Assembly: GCA_046350655.1 (NCBI GenBank)
Contig: JAXMAB010000010.1
Span: 268,283 to 332,282, forward strand
Length of the DNA: 64,000 nucleotides
DNA from: JAEUHO01 sp046350655
GTDB taxonomy: Bacteria; Planctomycetota; PLA2; JAEUHO01
Direction: 5' to 3'
In this document: positions 42,411 through 51,496 of the stretch, piece by piece
Position numbering within the stretch: position 1 is the first letter of the stretch
Layout of the letters: the number at the start of each line of letters is the position of its first letter
The notes under the pieces: model-generated
The model's input: only the letters and a program-made list of their open reading frames with translations
Told to the model about the DNA's origin: nothing
Database searches by the model: none
Position numbers and translations under genes: made by a program

Positions 42411-43280
42411 ATGCGTCCCCGTCTCGCCGTCGTCACGTGCGCGGAGTACCCCGACCTCTGCGACGACGACCGTCGCCTGCTGCCCGCGCTCGAGGCCGTC
42501 GGCCTCGACGCCGAACCCGTCGTCTGGGACCGCGAGGCCCGGTGGCCGCGCTTCGACGGCGTGCTCCTCCGCTCGCCCTGGGACTACTTCCTCGCGTCGC
42601 CCGCGTTCCTCGCGGTGCTCGACGGGCTCGCCCGCGCGGGCGTCCGGTGCTGGAACGACCCCGCGCTCGTCCGCTGGAACGCCGACAAACGCTACCTCCG
42701 CGCGCTCGAGGCGCGCGGCGTCGCGACGGTCCCGACGCTCTGGTTCGACGCGCCGCCCGCGCCCGCCGAGCTCGCCGCGCGCGTCGCCGCCGCGGGGTGG
42801 GACGAGGTCGTCGCGAAGCCGACCGTCTCCGCGGGCGCGTGGCGCACGCTGCGCCTCGCGCGCGCCGACCTCGCCGCGACGTCGCTCCCGGCGCTCCCGC
42901 CGTCCGGGGGCGCGGGATGGATGGTGCAGCCGTTCCTGCCCGAGGTCGTCGCGGACGGCGAGCTGTCGTTCGTCTTCGTGGACGGCACGTTCAGCCACGC
43001 GGTCCGCAAGGAGGCGAAGGCCGGCGACTTCCGCGTGCAGTGGACCCACGGCGGCCGCGAGACGCCGGTCGAGGCGTCGCCGGCGCTCGTCGCGCAGGCG
43101 GCGGCGGCGCTCGCGGCGGCGCCCGACGCGGGGCTCTACGCGCGGGTCGACGGCGTGGTCCGGGGCGGGCGCCTCTGGCTCATGGAGCTCGAGCTGATCG
43201 AGCCCTACCTCTACCTCGGCCACGCCCCGACCGCGGCCGCGCGCCTCGCCGCCGCGCTCGCGCGCCGGCTGCGGGCCTGA
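42411..43280 (+). CDS. ATP-grasp family ligase (RimK-like)
   Basis: A 289-residue protein with ATP-grasp features: GVLLRSPWDYFLASPAFLAVLDGLARAGVRCWNDPALVRWNADKRYL (preATP-grasp and lid entry), EVVAKPTVSAGAWRT for the nucleotide-binding lysine, WMVQPFLPEVVADGELSFVFVDGTFSHAV, and LWLMELELIEPYLYLGH, with the metal-binding Glu/Asp positions. It should form an amide or ester bond via an acyl phosphate. Related proteins are annotated as RimK-like or as glutathione-synthetase-like. A copy of the repeat core is read in frame near 42526-42548. The start is the ATG at 42411. Confidence 0.82.
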   Translation: MRPRLAVVTCAEYPDLCDDDRRLLPALEAVGLDAEPVVWDREARWPRFDGVLLRSPWDYFLASPAFLAVLDGLARAGVRCWNDPALVRWNADKRYLRALEARGVATVPTLWFDAPPAPAELAARVAAAGWDEVVAKPTVSAGAWRTLRLARADLAATSLPALPPSGGAGWMVQPFLPEVVADGELSFVFVDGTFSHAVRKEAKAGDFRVQWTHGGRETPVEASPALVAQAAAALAAAPDAGLYARVDGVVRGGRLWLMELELIEPYLYLGHAPTAAARLAAALARRLRA

Positions 43281-43289
43281 CGCCGCGCA

Positions 43290-43306
43290 CCGGGCCTCGC
43301 GGTCCC
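43290..43306 (-). repeat. Dispersed palindrome-family copy
   Basis: CCGGGCCTCGCGGTCCC between the ATP-grasp stop and the convergent small gene. Confidence 0.7.
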
Positions 43307-43321
43307 GCGCCCTCGACCGGG

Positions 43322-43714
43322 CTACGCCCCGCGCGGCGCGACGCTCGCCTCGCCCACGGGCCTCGCGACGACGCGCCCCGACGCGTCGAACCGCGCCACG
43401 AGGTCGCCGCGGGTCGCCGTCACCGTCGCGCCGTCGAGGTCGCCCCGCGCCGCCGCGAGCGCCCGCCAGGCGTCGGCGCACGCGGCCGCGCGGGTCGGGC
43501 CGTCGGCGTCCGCGAGGAACCACGCGACGAACGACGCGGGCTGGAGCACCTCCCACCACGCCGCCCCCGCGCCGACCGCCGCGTCCCGGGCCGCGGTCAC
43601 CGCGTCGAACGCGAGGCCCGCCGGCCGTCGGAGGAAGACCACCTCGAACCGCGCGGTCCGCGCGCGCCGGCGGAAAGGCGCCGCGAGGCGCGCGAGCAGG
43701 CGGGGGAGGGACAC
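43322..43714 (-). CDS. Hypothetical protein, 130 residues
   Basis: A 130-residue protein starting MSLPRLLARLAAPFRRRARTARFEVVFLRRPAG and ending with RPVGEASVAPRGA. No membrane helix, signal or family motif is seen; a compact alpha/beta domain is plausible, with a strand (FEVVFLR), a helix (AFDAVTAARDAAV) and a WWEVLQPASFVAWFLADAD segment. It is 45 bases from the upstream methyltransferase gene stop on the same strand. Confidence 0.6.
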   Translation of the reverse strand: MSLPRLLARLAAPFRRRARTARFEVVFLRRPAGLAFDAVTAARDAAVGAGAAWWEVLQPASFVAWFLADADGPTRAAACADAWRALAAARGDLDGATVTATRGDLVARFDASGRVVARPVGEASVAPRGA

Positions 43715-43759
43715 GGCGGGCTCCGGCGGGGCCGACGCGCTCGGCGCGACGGCGCCTGC

Positions 43760-44782
43760 CTACTTGTAGGCGATGGCGGCGCTGGCGGCGCCCGCGAGGT
43801 GGACCTGGTCGAAGCGGCGGAACCCGACCTCGCCGCACCAGCGGCGGAAGTCGGCGCCCGAGTAGTCGAAGGCGTCGCCGAACTCGATGAGCATGTTCAG
43901 CGACATGAGGAGGCCGAAGACGTTCTCGCGGCGGCGGTCGTCGATGAGGGCCTCGATCGCGATCAGCGCGCCGCCCGGCGGGAGCGCGGCGTGGGCCGAC
44001 CGGATCAGGTGCATCTTCTTCTCGAGGTTCCAGTCGTGGAGGATCATCCCCATGGTGAGGACGTCCGCCTTCGGGAGCGGGTCCTTGAAGAAGTCGCCCG
44101 ACGCCGTCGCGATGCGCGACGACAGGCCCGCGGCGGCGATCGCCTTCCTCGCGATGGGCTCCACCGGCGGCAGGTCGAACGACGTGAGCGAGAGGTGGGG
44201 GTGGCGCTTCGCGACCTCGACGCAGAGCAGGCCCGTGGCGCCGCCGACGTCGCAGAGCGTCTTCCACCGCGAGAAGTCGACCTTGGCGGCCAGGGCCTCG
44301 AAGTTGATGCGCGAGAGGCCCGTCATCGCGCCCATGAACTGCTCGAGCTTCGGCAGCTCGGCGTAGAGCTCCTCGAAGATGCCCTTGCGGCCGTGCTTCA
44401 CCTCGTTCTGCGGCTTGCCCGTGCGCAGCGCGTCGGGCAGGTCGTGCCAGAACCGAAAGAGCCGCGCGTTGAGCATCTCGAGGATGCCGCCGACGTAGCG
44501 CGGGCTCGCGCGGTCGAGGTAGAGCGCGCCGGCGTCGGTGTTGTGGTAGCGACCCGCCGCGCCGTCGCCCTCGCGGGCGAGGAAGCCCATGGCGACGAGC
44601 GCGTCGAAGAAGTCGAGGCGGCCGCGGGGATGGATGCCGATCGCCTCGCCCAGCTCGTCGGCGGAGAGCTTGCGGTCGCGCAGGTGGCCGAACACGCCGA
44701 GCTCGACGGCGGTCAGGAGGACCTTGGACGACCAGAAGGAGAACGCGGTCTGGAGGATCGGGCCGACGTCGGGGGTGCTCAT
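43760..44782 (-). CDS. Class II O-methyltransferase (small-molecule type)
   Basis: A 340-residue SAM-dependent methyltransferase of the plant-COMT-like group found with acyl or polyketide products. An N-terminal winged-helix dimerisation domain (KVLLTAVELGVFGHLRDRKLSADELGEAIGI) is followed by the SAM site CDVGGATGLLCVEVAKRHPHL, the motif DLPPVEPIARK, the segment GMILHDWNLEKKMHLIRSAHAALPPGGALIAIEALIDDRR and a C-terminal helix. HDW is the usual catalytic His position. The start is the ATG at 44782. Confidence 0.9.
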   Translation of the reverse strand: MSTPDVGPILQTAFSFWSSKVLLTAVELGVFGHLRDRKLSADELGEAIGIHPRGRLDFFDALVAMGFLAREGDGAAGRYHNTDAGALYLDRASPRYVGGILEMLNARLFRFWHDLPDALRTGKPQNEVKHGRKGIFEELYAELPKLEQFMGAMTGLSRINFEALAAKVDFSRWKTLCDVGGATGLLCVEVAKRHPHLSLTSFDLPPVEPIARKAIAAAGLSSRIATASGDFFKDPLPKADVLTMGMILHDWNLEKKMHLIRSAHAALPPGGALIAIEALIDDRRRENVFGLLMSLNMLIEFGDAFDYSGADFRRWCGEVGFRRFDQVHLAGAASAAIAYK

Positions 44783-44847
44783 GGGACCGGGAAGGTCCCA
44801 TTCCGGTCGGTCCGATGCAAACGTCGGGCGCGCGGCGGCCGCCGGCG

Positions 44848-45672
44848 TCAGCGCGGGTGGGCGCGGAAGAAGTCGAGGAGGCCGCGCGAGACGGGGCCGC
44901 CGGGTCCGCCCGGCCAGGCGTGGTCCTCGCCCTCGACGAGCCAGAGCGTCGCGTCGGCCCGCGGGCCGCTCCCGGCGTACGCCGCGCTCCGTACCGTGAG
45001 GCCGTCCATCCCGGGGACGTCGGCGACGACCGGGCCTCGGGTCGCGCCGTTGCGCCGGGCCCACGTCGCGACGGGGTCCGCCGGTCCGCCCGTTAGGGCC
45101 GGCGCGGCGACGCGGCGGTCCGCGCTGCCGTGCACGTGGAGGAGGGGCACCGCCTCGCCCGTCGCGGCGACCGGCGGCAGGTACCCCGCGACCGGCGCGA
45201 TCGCCGCGAGCAACCCGGGCCGCGACGCGGCGAGCCGGTAGCAGAACGCGGCGCCGTTCGAGAACCCCGACGCGAACACGCGCCGCGGGTCGATCGCCTG
45301 CCGCGCGCGGAGCGCGGCGAGCAGCGCGTCCACGAACCGCAGGTCGGCCGAGCCGGCGCCCGCGACGTCGAAGCGGCCGTCGAGGGCCTCCGGGTAGGCG
45401 ACGACCATCGGGACCGCGCCGGCGAGCGCGTCGAAGCCGCTGCCCCGCGCGACGTCGTCGGCGTCGCTGCCCGCCCCGTGGAAGACGAGCAGCAGCGGGA
45501 CCGGCCGCGCCGGGTCGAGGCCCGCGGGCACGTGGAGCCGGTACGAACGCGGCGTGCCCGCGACGTCGAGGGTCGCGCGCGCGCCGGCGGCCGCGCGACC
45601 GCCCCCGCGCCCGGCGGCGCACGCGGCGAGGAGGAGGAGGGCCGACGGCAGGGCGACGCGGAGGAGGCGCAT
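44848..45672 (-). CDS. LpqC-like exported poly(3-hydroxybutyrate) depolymerase/esterase
   Basis: A 274-residue protein with a lipobox signal (ALPSALLLLAAC), so it is anchored outside the inner membrane. It has an alpha/beta hydrolase core with LLLVFHGAGSDADDVARGSGFDALA, the nucleophile Ser in FASGFSNGAAFCYRLA, an acid in LHVHGSADRRV and the His in EGEDHAWPG. The layout is that of PHB depolymerase/feruloyl-esterase (LpqC) proteins. The start is the ATG at 45672. Confidence 0.85.
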   Translation of the reverse strand: MRLLRVALPSALLLLAACAAGRGGGRAAAGARATLDVAGTPRSYRLHVPAGLDPARPVPLLLVFHGAGSDADDVARGSGFDALAGAVPMVVAYPEALDGRFDVAGAGSADLRFVDALLAALRARQAIDPRRVFASGFSNGAAFCYRLAASRPGLLAAIAPVAGYLPPVAATGEAVPLLHVHGSADRRVAAPALTGGPADPVATWARRNGATRGPVVADVPGMDGLTVRSAAYAGSGPRADATLWLVEGEDHAWPGGPGGPVSRGLLDFFRAHPR

Positions 45673-45694
45673 CCCCCGACGGTACCGCGGCGCG

Positions 45695-45711
45695 CCGGGC
45701 CTCGCGGTCCC
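45695..45711 (-). repeat. Dispersed palindrome-family copy
   Basis: CCGGGCCTCGCGGTCCC in the 103-base gap between two divergent genes, 23 bases before the esterase start. Confidence 0.7.
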
Positions 45712-45775
45712 CGGGGGCGGTTCGGGCGGGGCGTCTTTACGCGCCCCTGACGTTCGCCGGGGACGCTCCCGCGCC

Positions 45776-46123
45776 ATGGACCTCTTCCGCCACGCGCGCG
45801 ACGTCGAGACCTACCCCGCCGGCACGACCCTGCTCCGCCAGGGCACGCCCGGCGACCGCATGTTCGTCGTCCAGGAGGGCGAGGTCGCGATCGCGGTCGG
45901 CGACCACGTCCTCGAGCGGGTGGGCCCCGGCGGGTTCTTCGGCGAGATGGCGCTGATCGACCACGCGCCGCGGAGCGCCACGGCGACCGCCGTCACCGAC
46001 GTCCGGGTCGTGCCCGTCGACGAACATCGGTTCGTGCGGATGATCCAGGACACGCCCGGCTTCGCGCTGCAGGTGATGCGCGGCCTCGCGCGCCGCCTGC
46101 GCGAGATGGACGCGCACGCCTGA
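45776..46123 (+). CDS. Single-domain cyclic-nucleotide-binding protein
   Basis: A 115-residue protein that is only a cNMP-binding domain: YPAGTTLLRQGTPGDRMFVVQEGEVAIAVGDHVLERVGPGGFFGEMALIDHAPRSATATAVTDVRVVPVDEHRFVRMI. The phosphate cassette FFGEMALIDHAPRSATA is complete. There is no DNA-binding or kinase part, so it must act through a partner. The start is the ATG at 45776. The next gene on the same strand begins 81 bases after its stop. Confidence 0.9.
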   Translation: MDLFRHARDVETYPAGTTLLRQGTPGDRMFVVQEGEVAIAVGDHVLERVGPGGFFGEMALIDHAPRSATATAVTDVRVVPVDEHRFVRMIQDTPGFALQVMRGLARRLREMDAHA

Positions 46124-46204
46124 ACGGGGCCGGGCCGCGGGGCCCTCCGCCGCGGGGCGTGCCCGATCGCCGCCCGGCCGGTATCGTCGCCCGCCGAGGT
46201 GACC

Positions 46205-47866
46205 ATGGCTCCCGAGGCCCGCATCCGCCCGTCGCGCCGCCCCGCCGTCCGCCGCGTGGCCGCGTTCCTGCTCGTCGTCGCGACGGGCCTCGTCGCGTGC
46301 CCGCCGCCGGCGCGCGCCGGCGACCTCGACGCGGCGCAGCAGCAGCGGCTCGCCGCGCTCGCGTCGTCGGTGAAGCAGATCGAGACGAACGTGACGCTCG
46401 CGCAGCAGGCCGCGGGCCCGGGCGACGGCCGGATCCAGCCCGCGAAGGCGCGGCTGGTGCAGACCCGGCTCGCGTCGCCGGCGAGCCTCGTGCCCCAGGT
46501 CCGCGAGGCGCTGCGCGCGTTGCCCGCCGATCACGCCGACGTCGCGGCCCTTGTGGCACGGCTCGACGCCGCGGCCGCGGCGATCGCGGCCCTCGAGGCC
46601 CGCATGGGCGCGGCGCCCGCCGCCCCCGCGACGGGGACGGGCACGAAGCTCGACCCCGTCCAGGCGAAGGCGCTCGCCGACGGCTCGTTCCACGTCCGCG
46701 AGGTGGTGGGGCTCGCCGCGGCGGTGGACGAGGTCGTGAAGGAGGTCGCGGCCGCCGCCGACCCCGACGCGCTCGACCACCGTCGCGTCGCGGCGGCGAT
46801 GAACACCGTGGCGAAGGCCCGCGAGCGCGCGGCGCAGGCGCATACCCACCTCGATCCGCTCCCGGCCGACGGGGCGGGCGTCCAGGCGGCGCTCGACGAG
46901 CTCGCGGCGGGCCTCGCGTCGCTCGCGACCTCCGAGGCGAAGCTGAAGCCGACGCACGAACGCCTCCAGGCGCTCGTGAACCCCGCCACCTGGCCGACCC
47001 TCGACGCCGACGTCCGTCGCCTGCAGGAGCTCGGGCAGATGTTCGGCGACCCCGCGAACACGTTCGGCGGCGACCGGCGGCGCGCGGCCGTGCTCGTCGG
47101 CGAGCACCCGGCCGCGGTCGCGGAGCACGCGCGGCTCGTGCAGGCGTACGCGGCGTTCGTGCGGCAGCGGACCGAGGCCGGGCGGCGCGTCGAGGGCGCG
47201 GCGCGGTTCTGCGGCGACGCGCTCGCGAGGTTCGGCGCTGCCGCGGACGCGCAGCGGCAGGCGGCGCCGCCCGCGGTGGACGCGGCGTTCGCGGCCCTCG
47301 CGCGGCTCGTCGAGACCGCGGTGAAGGAGGAGAAGCCCGCGTTCTTCGGCGGCGGCATCCCGCAGCAGGTGGACGTCGTCGCGGGCGAGGTCGCGTTGCT
47401 CGCGGCCCTCGATCCGAAGGCGGGGGAGGCCGCGGCGGCGCGCCTCGAGCAGGCGAAGGCCGAGCTCGCGAAGACCCAGGCGTCGCTCGCGGCGAAGATC
47501 GTCGAGGCCAACGTCCTCCCGCCGGACGGGTACGCCGGCGCGGACCGCGCGGCGCTCGAGGCCGAGGCCGCCGCCGCGTGGAAACGCCTGCAGCCCGACG
47601 CGGTGGTGCTCGCGACGCGGATCCCGTCGAGCGCGTGGCGCCGCGAGACGATGTGGCGTCGTCAGGGCACGACCTGGTACCGCGTCGACCGGTCGCACCT
47701 GCAGGTCCAGCTGATCGTGGGCCACGACGACGCGCTCGCGGTGATCCGTCCGGTGGACCTCTGGATCGACCACCAGGCCGGCGACGAGCGCACGGCGGTC
47801 CCGATGGACGCGCCGAAGGACCCCGTGCCGCCGCACCGCCTCCTGCGCCGCTCCGTCGTGAAGTGA
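46205..47866 (+). CDS. Exported helical protein of unknown function
   Basis: A 553-residue protein with an N-terminal signal (PAVRRVAAFLLVVATGLVACPP). Its Cys may be a lipobox (TGLVAC) or just part of the signal. The body is almost entirely Ala/Leu/Glu-rich helix, likely coiled coil (LAALASSVKQIETNVTLAQQ, ARLEQAKAELAKTQASLAAKIVEA). The C-terminal 90 residues change to a beta-rich domain beginning with PDAVVLATRIPSSAWRRET. I do not recognise it. The ATG at 46205 with GAGGTGA is preferred over the in-frame GTG at 46199. Confidence 0.7.
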   Translation: MAPEARIRPSRRPAVRRVAAFLLVVATGLVACPPPARAGDLDAAQQQRLAALASSVKQIETNVTLAQQAAGPGDGRIQPAKARLVQTRLASPASLVPQVREALRALPADHADVAALVARLDAAAAAIAALEARMGAAPAAPATGTGTKLDPVQAKALADGSFHVREVVGLAAAVDEVVKEVAAAADPDALDHRRVAAAMNTVAKARERAAQAHTHLDPLPADGAGVQAALDELAAGLASLATSEAKLKPTHERLQALVNPATWPTLDADVRRLQELGQMFGDPANTFGGDRRRAAVLVGEHPAAVAEHARLVQAYAAFVRQRTEAGRRVEGAARFCGDALARFGAAADAQRQAAPPAVDAAFAALARLVETAVKEEKPAFFGGGIPQQVDVVAGEVALLAALDPKAGEAAAARLEQAKAELAKTQASLAAKIVEANVLPPDGYAGADRAALEAEAAAAWKRLQPDAVVLATRIPSSAWRRETMWRRQGTTWYRVDRSHLQVQLIVGHDDALAVIRPVDLWIDHQAGDERTAVPMDAPKDPVPPHRLLRRSVVK

Positions 47867-47878
47867 GCGGGTCCCCGC

Positions 47879-47903
47879 GGGCCCGGGCGCGCGGCCCGGG
47901 CCC
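47879..47903. terminator. Bidirectional hairpin between convergent genes
   Basis: A perfect 10-bp stem GGGCCCGGGC / GCCCGGGCCC with a 5-base loop, between the stop codons at 47866 (plus) and 47919 (minus). No T-run. Confidence 0.58.
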
Positions 47904-47918
47904 ACGGGGCGGACGACG

Positions 47919-49379
47919 TCAGTCGTCGATGGGGAGGCCGCTCGGGACGGTCTCCGGTTCCGCGGCCGACAGGTCGAGGGCCGCGGTGTCGGTCAGGCTG
48001 CCGAGGAACGCCTCGAGGTCGGCGACCTCGGCGTCGTCGAGCCGCACGCCGCCGCGGACCCGCCCGTCGATGGCCCGGGCGCGGGCGTCCTGGCGCAGCG
48101 GGTCGGTGTCGACGAGCGACCGGATCGCCGGCGCGAGCTGGCTCGCGTCGTAGGCGAAGAGGCTCTGCCGCGGGTTGCGGTAGTGCCGGATCGCCGCGCC
48201 GAGCGTGGTGTACGCGCCGTCGTGCATGAACGGGCCGGTGAGCGCCACGTTGCGCAGGCCCGGCGTGCGGAAGCGGTAGGCGTCCGCGGGGTCGCCGGTG
48301 ATGAACGCGCGGCCGGTGTCCTCGAGCGCGAAGTCGTGCCCGGGGCCGACCTGCGGCACGCCGATGGCGTGGTGCTGGCCGTCCGTCAGCGCGGGCCCGC
48401 GGTGGCAGGCCGCGCACCCCGCGCGGCCGAAGAAGAGGACGCCGCCGCGCTTCTCGGCGTCGGTCAGCGCGGCGCGGGTGCCGGCGAGGAACGCGTCGAA
48501 CGGCGCGCCCCGCGTGTCGAACGCCGCGACCTCGAAGGCCGCGATCGCCTGCGCCACGTGCCCGACGTCGTAGTCGCTCCAGCGCACGACCTCCGGGAAC
48601 GCCAGCGCGAACAGCTGCCGGTACCCGGCGATGCCCGGTTCCGCGCCGTCGTCGGTGCCGACGAGCCGGCGCATGACCCGCGCCCACGCCTCGAGGTCGG
48701 TCGGCGCGTCGGCGAGCTCGTTCTCGCCGGGCTGCCCGCGCATCTCGTCGTGCGAGAGCAGCGGGAACAGCGCCTGGGCCGCCAGCGCGCTCCCGAGCCG
48801 GGCCGCGATCGTGGCCGCGGTCGGCACCGGCCCGTTGAGGACCGCCGACGGGGTCACGAGCGTGCCGTCGGGGCGCCGCAGCACGCGGCTGTCCCAGAAC
48901 ATCGCGGGCTGGCCCGCGATGCGGAGCAGCGACGGCGCGTTGCGCGCGATGAGCCGGCCGCGGTCGAGGACGCGGTCGGCGCCCTTGCCGAGGCCGCCGG
49001 TCCCGATGGACACCGACAGCCCGTCCCCGGCCGCGAAGTCGACGTCGTGGCAGGTGTAGCAGCTGATGTCGCGGTTGCCGGAGAGCACGCGGTCGAAGAA
49101 CAGCGCCTGCCCGAGCGTCACGAGGTCGGGGTCCTGCGGCGCCGGCGCGGCCATGGGCCCGGCGCCGGCCTGCGCCGCCAGCCCCGCGAGCTGGGTGTCG
49201 AGCGGCGAGTCCACGACCGGCGGCGTCGGGTCGACGGGGGGCACCTCGACCGGCGGCTCCTCGACCGGCGTGACGGCCGCCTCGGCCGTGGCGCCGCCGC
49301 CGCCGCACGCCGAGAGCCACGGGGCGCTCGCGAGCAGCAGCGCGGGGAAGAGGCACTTCGAACGGACGCGGATGGACAT
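47919..49379 (-). CDS. Diheme cytochrome c peroxidase (CcpA/MauG-type), lipoprotein
   Basis: A 486-residue exported protein. The signal has the lipobox SAPWLSAC followed by a Gly run and a Pro-rich linker. Two CxxCH sites are present: DISCYTCHDVDFAAGDGLSVSIG and AGCAACHRGPALTDGQHHAIGVP. LGQALFFDRVLSGNRD, RNAPSLLRIAGQPAMFWDSR and FMHDGAYTTLGAAIRHYRNP are standard CCP/MauG marks. It would reduce hydrogen peroxide with electrons from small cytochromes, or act as a MauG-like oxidase. The start is the ATG at 49379 after GGAGGT. Confidence 0.92.
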   Translation of the reverse strand: MSIRVRSKCLFPALLLASAPWLSACGGGGATAEAAVTPVEEPPVEVPPVDPTPPVVDSPLDTQLAGLAAQAGAGPMAAPAPQDPDLVTLGQALFFDRVLSGNRDISCYTCHDVDFAAGDGLSVSIGTGGLGKGADRVLDRGRLIARNAPSLLRIAGQPAMFWDSRVLRRPDGTLVTPSAVLNGPVPTAATIAARLGSALAAQALFPLLSHDEMRGQPGENELADAPTDLEAWARVMRRLVGTDDGAEPGIAGYRQLFALAFPEVVRWSDYDVGHVAQAIAAFEVAAFDTRGAPFDAFLAGTRAALTDAEKRGGVLFFGRAGCAACHRGPALTDGQHHAIGVPQVGPGHDFALEDTGRAFITGDPADAYRFRTPGLRNVALTGPFMHDGAYTTLGAAIRHYRNPRQSLFAYDASQLAPAIRSLVDTDPLRQDARARAIDGRVRGGVRLDDAEVADLEAFLGSLTDTAALDLSAAEPETVPSGLPIDD

Positions 49380-49589
49380 GGGGACCTCCGTTTCGCGCCG
49401 AGGCCGCGCCGGCGTCCGCTCCTCGGACCGACCGACGGGGTCTGCGACGCCTTCGTCGAAACCGCGGGGCACCCTAGTCGCGGGCCATGAGACCCCCGTG
49501 AGCCCCGCATGAGATCCGCTCACATCGGGAGGGACCCACGTCCGGGCCCCGTGACGGCGGCGAGACCGGCCCTCGCGTACGCTGCGGGG

Positions 49590-51410
49590 ATGTCCCGTCG
49601 CGCGGTCCCCGTCGCGTTCGCCGTCGGCGCCCTCTTCGGCGCGCTCCTCACCTACCTCGTCGTCCGCGCGCCGGGCGACGTCGCGCCGTCCGACGACGCG
49701 GTCGCGCGCGACGCACGCGAGGCCCGGCCGGCGGCGCGCGACGGCGACGCACCGGGCCTCGCGTCCCTCGGGAAGGGCCGCGCGTCGGCCGACGCCGCGG
49801 CCCGCGACGGCGCGGCGCGCGCCGCCGACGCGCGCGACGGGCGGGCCGTCGTCGACCCGAGCGGCGACGCGCTCGGCGACGAGCTGCCCGTCGTCGAGGT
49901 GGTCGTGCGCGGCGCGGCCGGCGTGCCGGACGACTGGAAGGGCACCGCCTACGCGCTGCCCGCGGGCGCGTCCGGCGCCGACGCGGAGCTTGGCGTCGCG
50001 CACGTGGCGGTGACCGTCGGCGCGCCCGCGCGGCTGCGCGTGCCGGCCGTGGGCCGCTACGACGTGGGCGTCACGTGGCCGGGCGCGTTCGTGCTCGTCG
50101 AGGAGGTGCGCGTGGAGGGCGGCTCGCCGGTGCGCGTGGACGTCGCGTTGCCGCCCTGCGCGCCCGTCACCGTCATCGCCGAGGGCGAGCCCGGGCAGGC
50201 CGACGGCGCCGCGTCGGGCGTGCGCGGCGGGCTGCGCTTCGTGCCGCGCGGGGACGGCCCGGCCCGCTCGTTCCCGGGGCGCGGCGAGCGGCCGTGGGAC
50301 GTCGTCGAGGCCTCGCTCGAGAGCGTGCCGGGGCGCGCCACGTCGCCGCCGCTGCCGACGAACGCGTCGTACGACGTCGAGGGCGACGTCTACCGCCTCC
50401 TCGAGATGGACTTCGGCGGGTCGAAGGCCACCATGATGATGAACGCGGGCGACGAGCGGTTCGTGCCGACGCCCGCGACCGTGCGCGGCGGCGGCGAGGT
50501 GCGGCTCGTGCGCGAGGGGCTCGGCGCGTGGAACCTCGTGGTCCGGCTCGAGCCGACGCCGTGGCCCGCGCCGCGGCTGCGCGCGCGGCTGCGCTTCACG
50601 CTCCCGGGCGGTCGGGGCGCACGCGACGAGGACCTCGACGTCGACCTCGCGGGCGGGGGCGTCCCGGGCTCGCAGCAGCGGTGCGCGCCCGGCGTCGCGC
50701 GCGTCGCGTGGTCGGGGCCCGGGATCGTGCCCGGCGAGGCGACCGCGACGGTCGGCGGGCCCGGCAGCACCGTCGAGACGACGGTCCTGCTCCGTCACGA
50801 CCCGTCCGCCGGCGACGAGGCGGGGCTGCCGCTCGACCTCACGCGGGTGCCCGCGGGCGCGGGGCCGCTCCTCGCGGTCGCGTGGGGCGGCGCGGGATTC
50901 CTCGCCGAGGGCGGCGACCCGCGCGCCTCCGACGGCGGCCCCGAGGTGCGACAGGAGACGCCGAAGCCGCCGCGCGACCTGCTCGGGCCCGGCTGGCGGC
51001 GCGCGACGGGCGTCTGGCTCGTGGCGGGCGACCTCGTGAGCCGGCCCGGCCCGCCGCCGTCGGGCGGCGACTGGCGCCCCGACGTCGAGCGCGGGGGCTA
51101 CGTCGCCGTCGTGCCGGACCCGAACCCCGAGAGCGGGCTCGGCACCCTCGCCGTGCGTCGCGCCGACGGCCTGCCGCTGCTCTCGGTGGGCGGGATGCGG
51201 CCCAGCGGCCGCCCCGTGCCGAACCCGAACGAGGGCGCCGCGCCGACCGCCGCGTTCACGGTCGGCGTGGCGCCCGGGACGATGCTCGGGCCCTTCCCGC
51301 CGGGCGAGGTCGTGCTCGAGGCGCGCCTCGGGGCCGTGCCGCTGCCGCCCACGACCCTCGTCGTGCGCGCGGGCCGCGTCACGACGTGGACGCTCCGCTG
51401 GCGACGCTGA
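49590..51410 (+). CDS. Membrane-anchored exported protein of unknown function
   Basis: A 606-residue protein with one N-terminal transmembrane helix (AVPVAFAVGALFGALLTYLVV), then an Asp/Ala/Arg-rich disordered linker and a long beta-rich exported part with many Gly/Pro turns. The linker contains an inverted pair of palindrome-family arms at 49714-49767. Ig- or carboxypeptidase-regulatory-like beta domains are plausible, but I see no specific family. The start is the ATG at 49590. Confidence 0.7.
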   Translation: MSRRAVPVAFAVGALFGALLTYLVVRAPGDVAPSDDAVARDAREARPAARDGDAPGLASLGKGRASADAAARDGAARAADARDGRAVVDPSGDALGDELPVVEVVVRGAAGVPDDWKGTAYALPAGASGADAELGVAHVAVTVGAPARLRVPAVGRYDVGVTWPGAFVLVEEVRVEGGSPVRVDVALPPCAPVTVIAEGEPGQADGAASGVRGGLRFVPRGDGPARSFPGRGERPWDVVEASLESVPGRATSPPLPTNASYDVEGDVYRLLEMDFGGSKATMMMNAGDERFVPTPATVRGGGEVRLVREGLGAWNLVVRLEPTPWPAPRLRARLRFTLPGGRGARDEDLDVDLAGGGVPGSQQRCAPGVARVAWSGPGIVPGEATATVGGPGSTVETTVLLRHDPSAGDEAGLPLDLTRVPAGAGPLLAVAWGGAGFLAEGGDPRASDGGPEVRQETPKPPRDLLGPGWRRATGVWLVAGDLVSRPGPPPSGGDWRPDVERGGYVAVVPDPNPESGLGTLAVRRADGLPLLSVGGMRPSGRPVPNPNEGAAPTAAFTVGVAPGTMLGPFPPGEVVLEARLGAVPLPPTTLVVRAGRVTTWTLRWRR

Positions 51411-51439
51411 CCGCGCCGGTCCGGGGCGGTGAAGCGATC

Positions 51440-51496
51440 GCCTTCGCCCGGTGCTCGGGGCCCGAATCGCCCGAGAACCCGCTCAGCGCGGGGGCC
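51440..51496 (+). repeat. 3'-flank hairpin element, copy 2
   Basis: CGCCTTCGCCCGGTGCTCGG followed by GGCCCGAATCGCCCGAG can form a stem CTCGGG/CCCGAG. It matches the element at 21398-21455 over about 55 bases, with differences mostly outside the stem; where the stems differ, both still pair. Its end overlaps the stop of the minus-strand gene at 51483. Confidence 0.6.
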
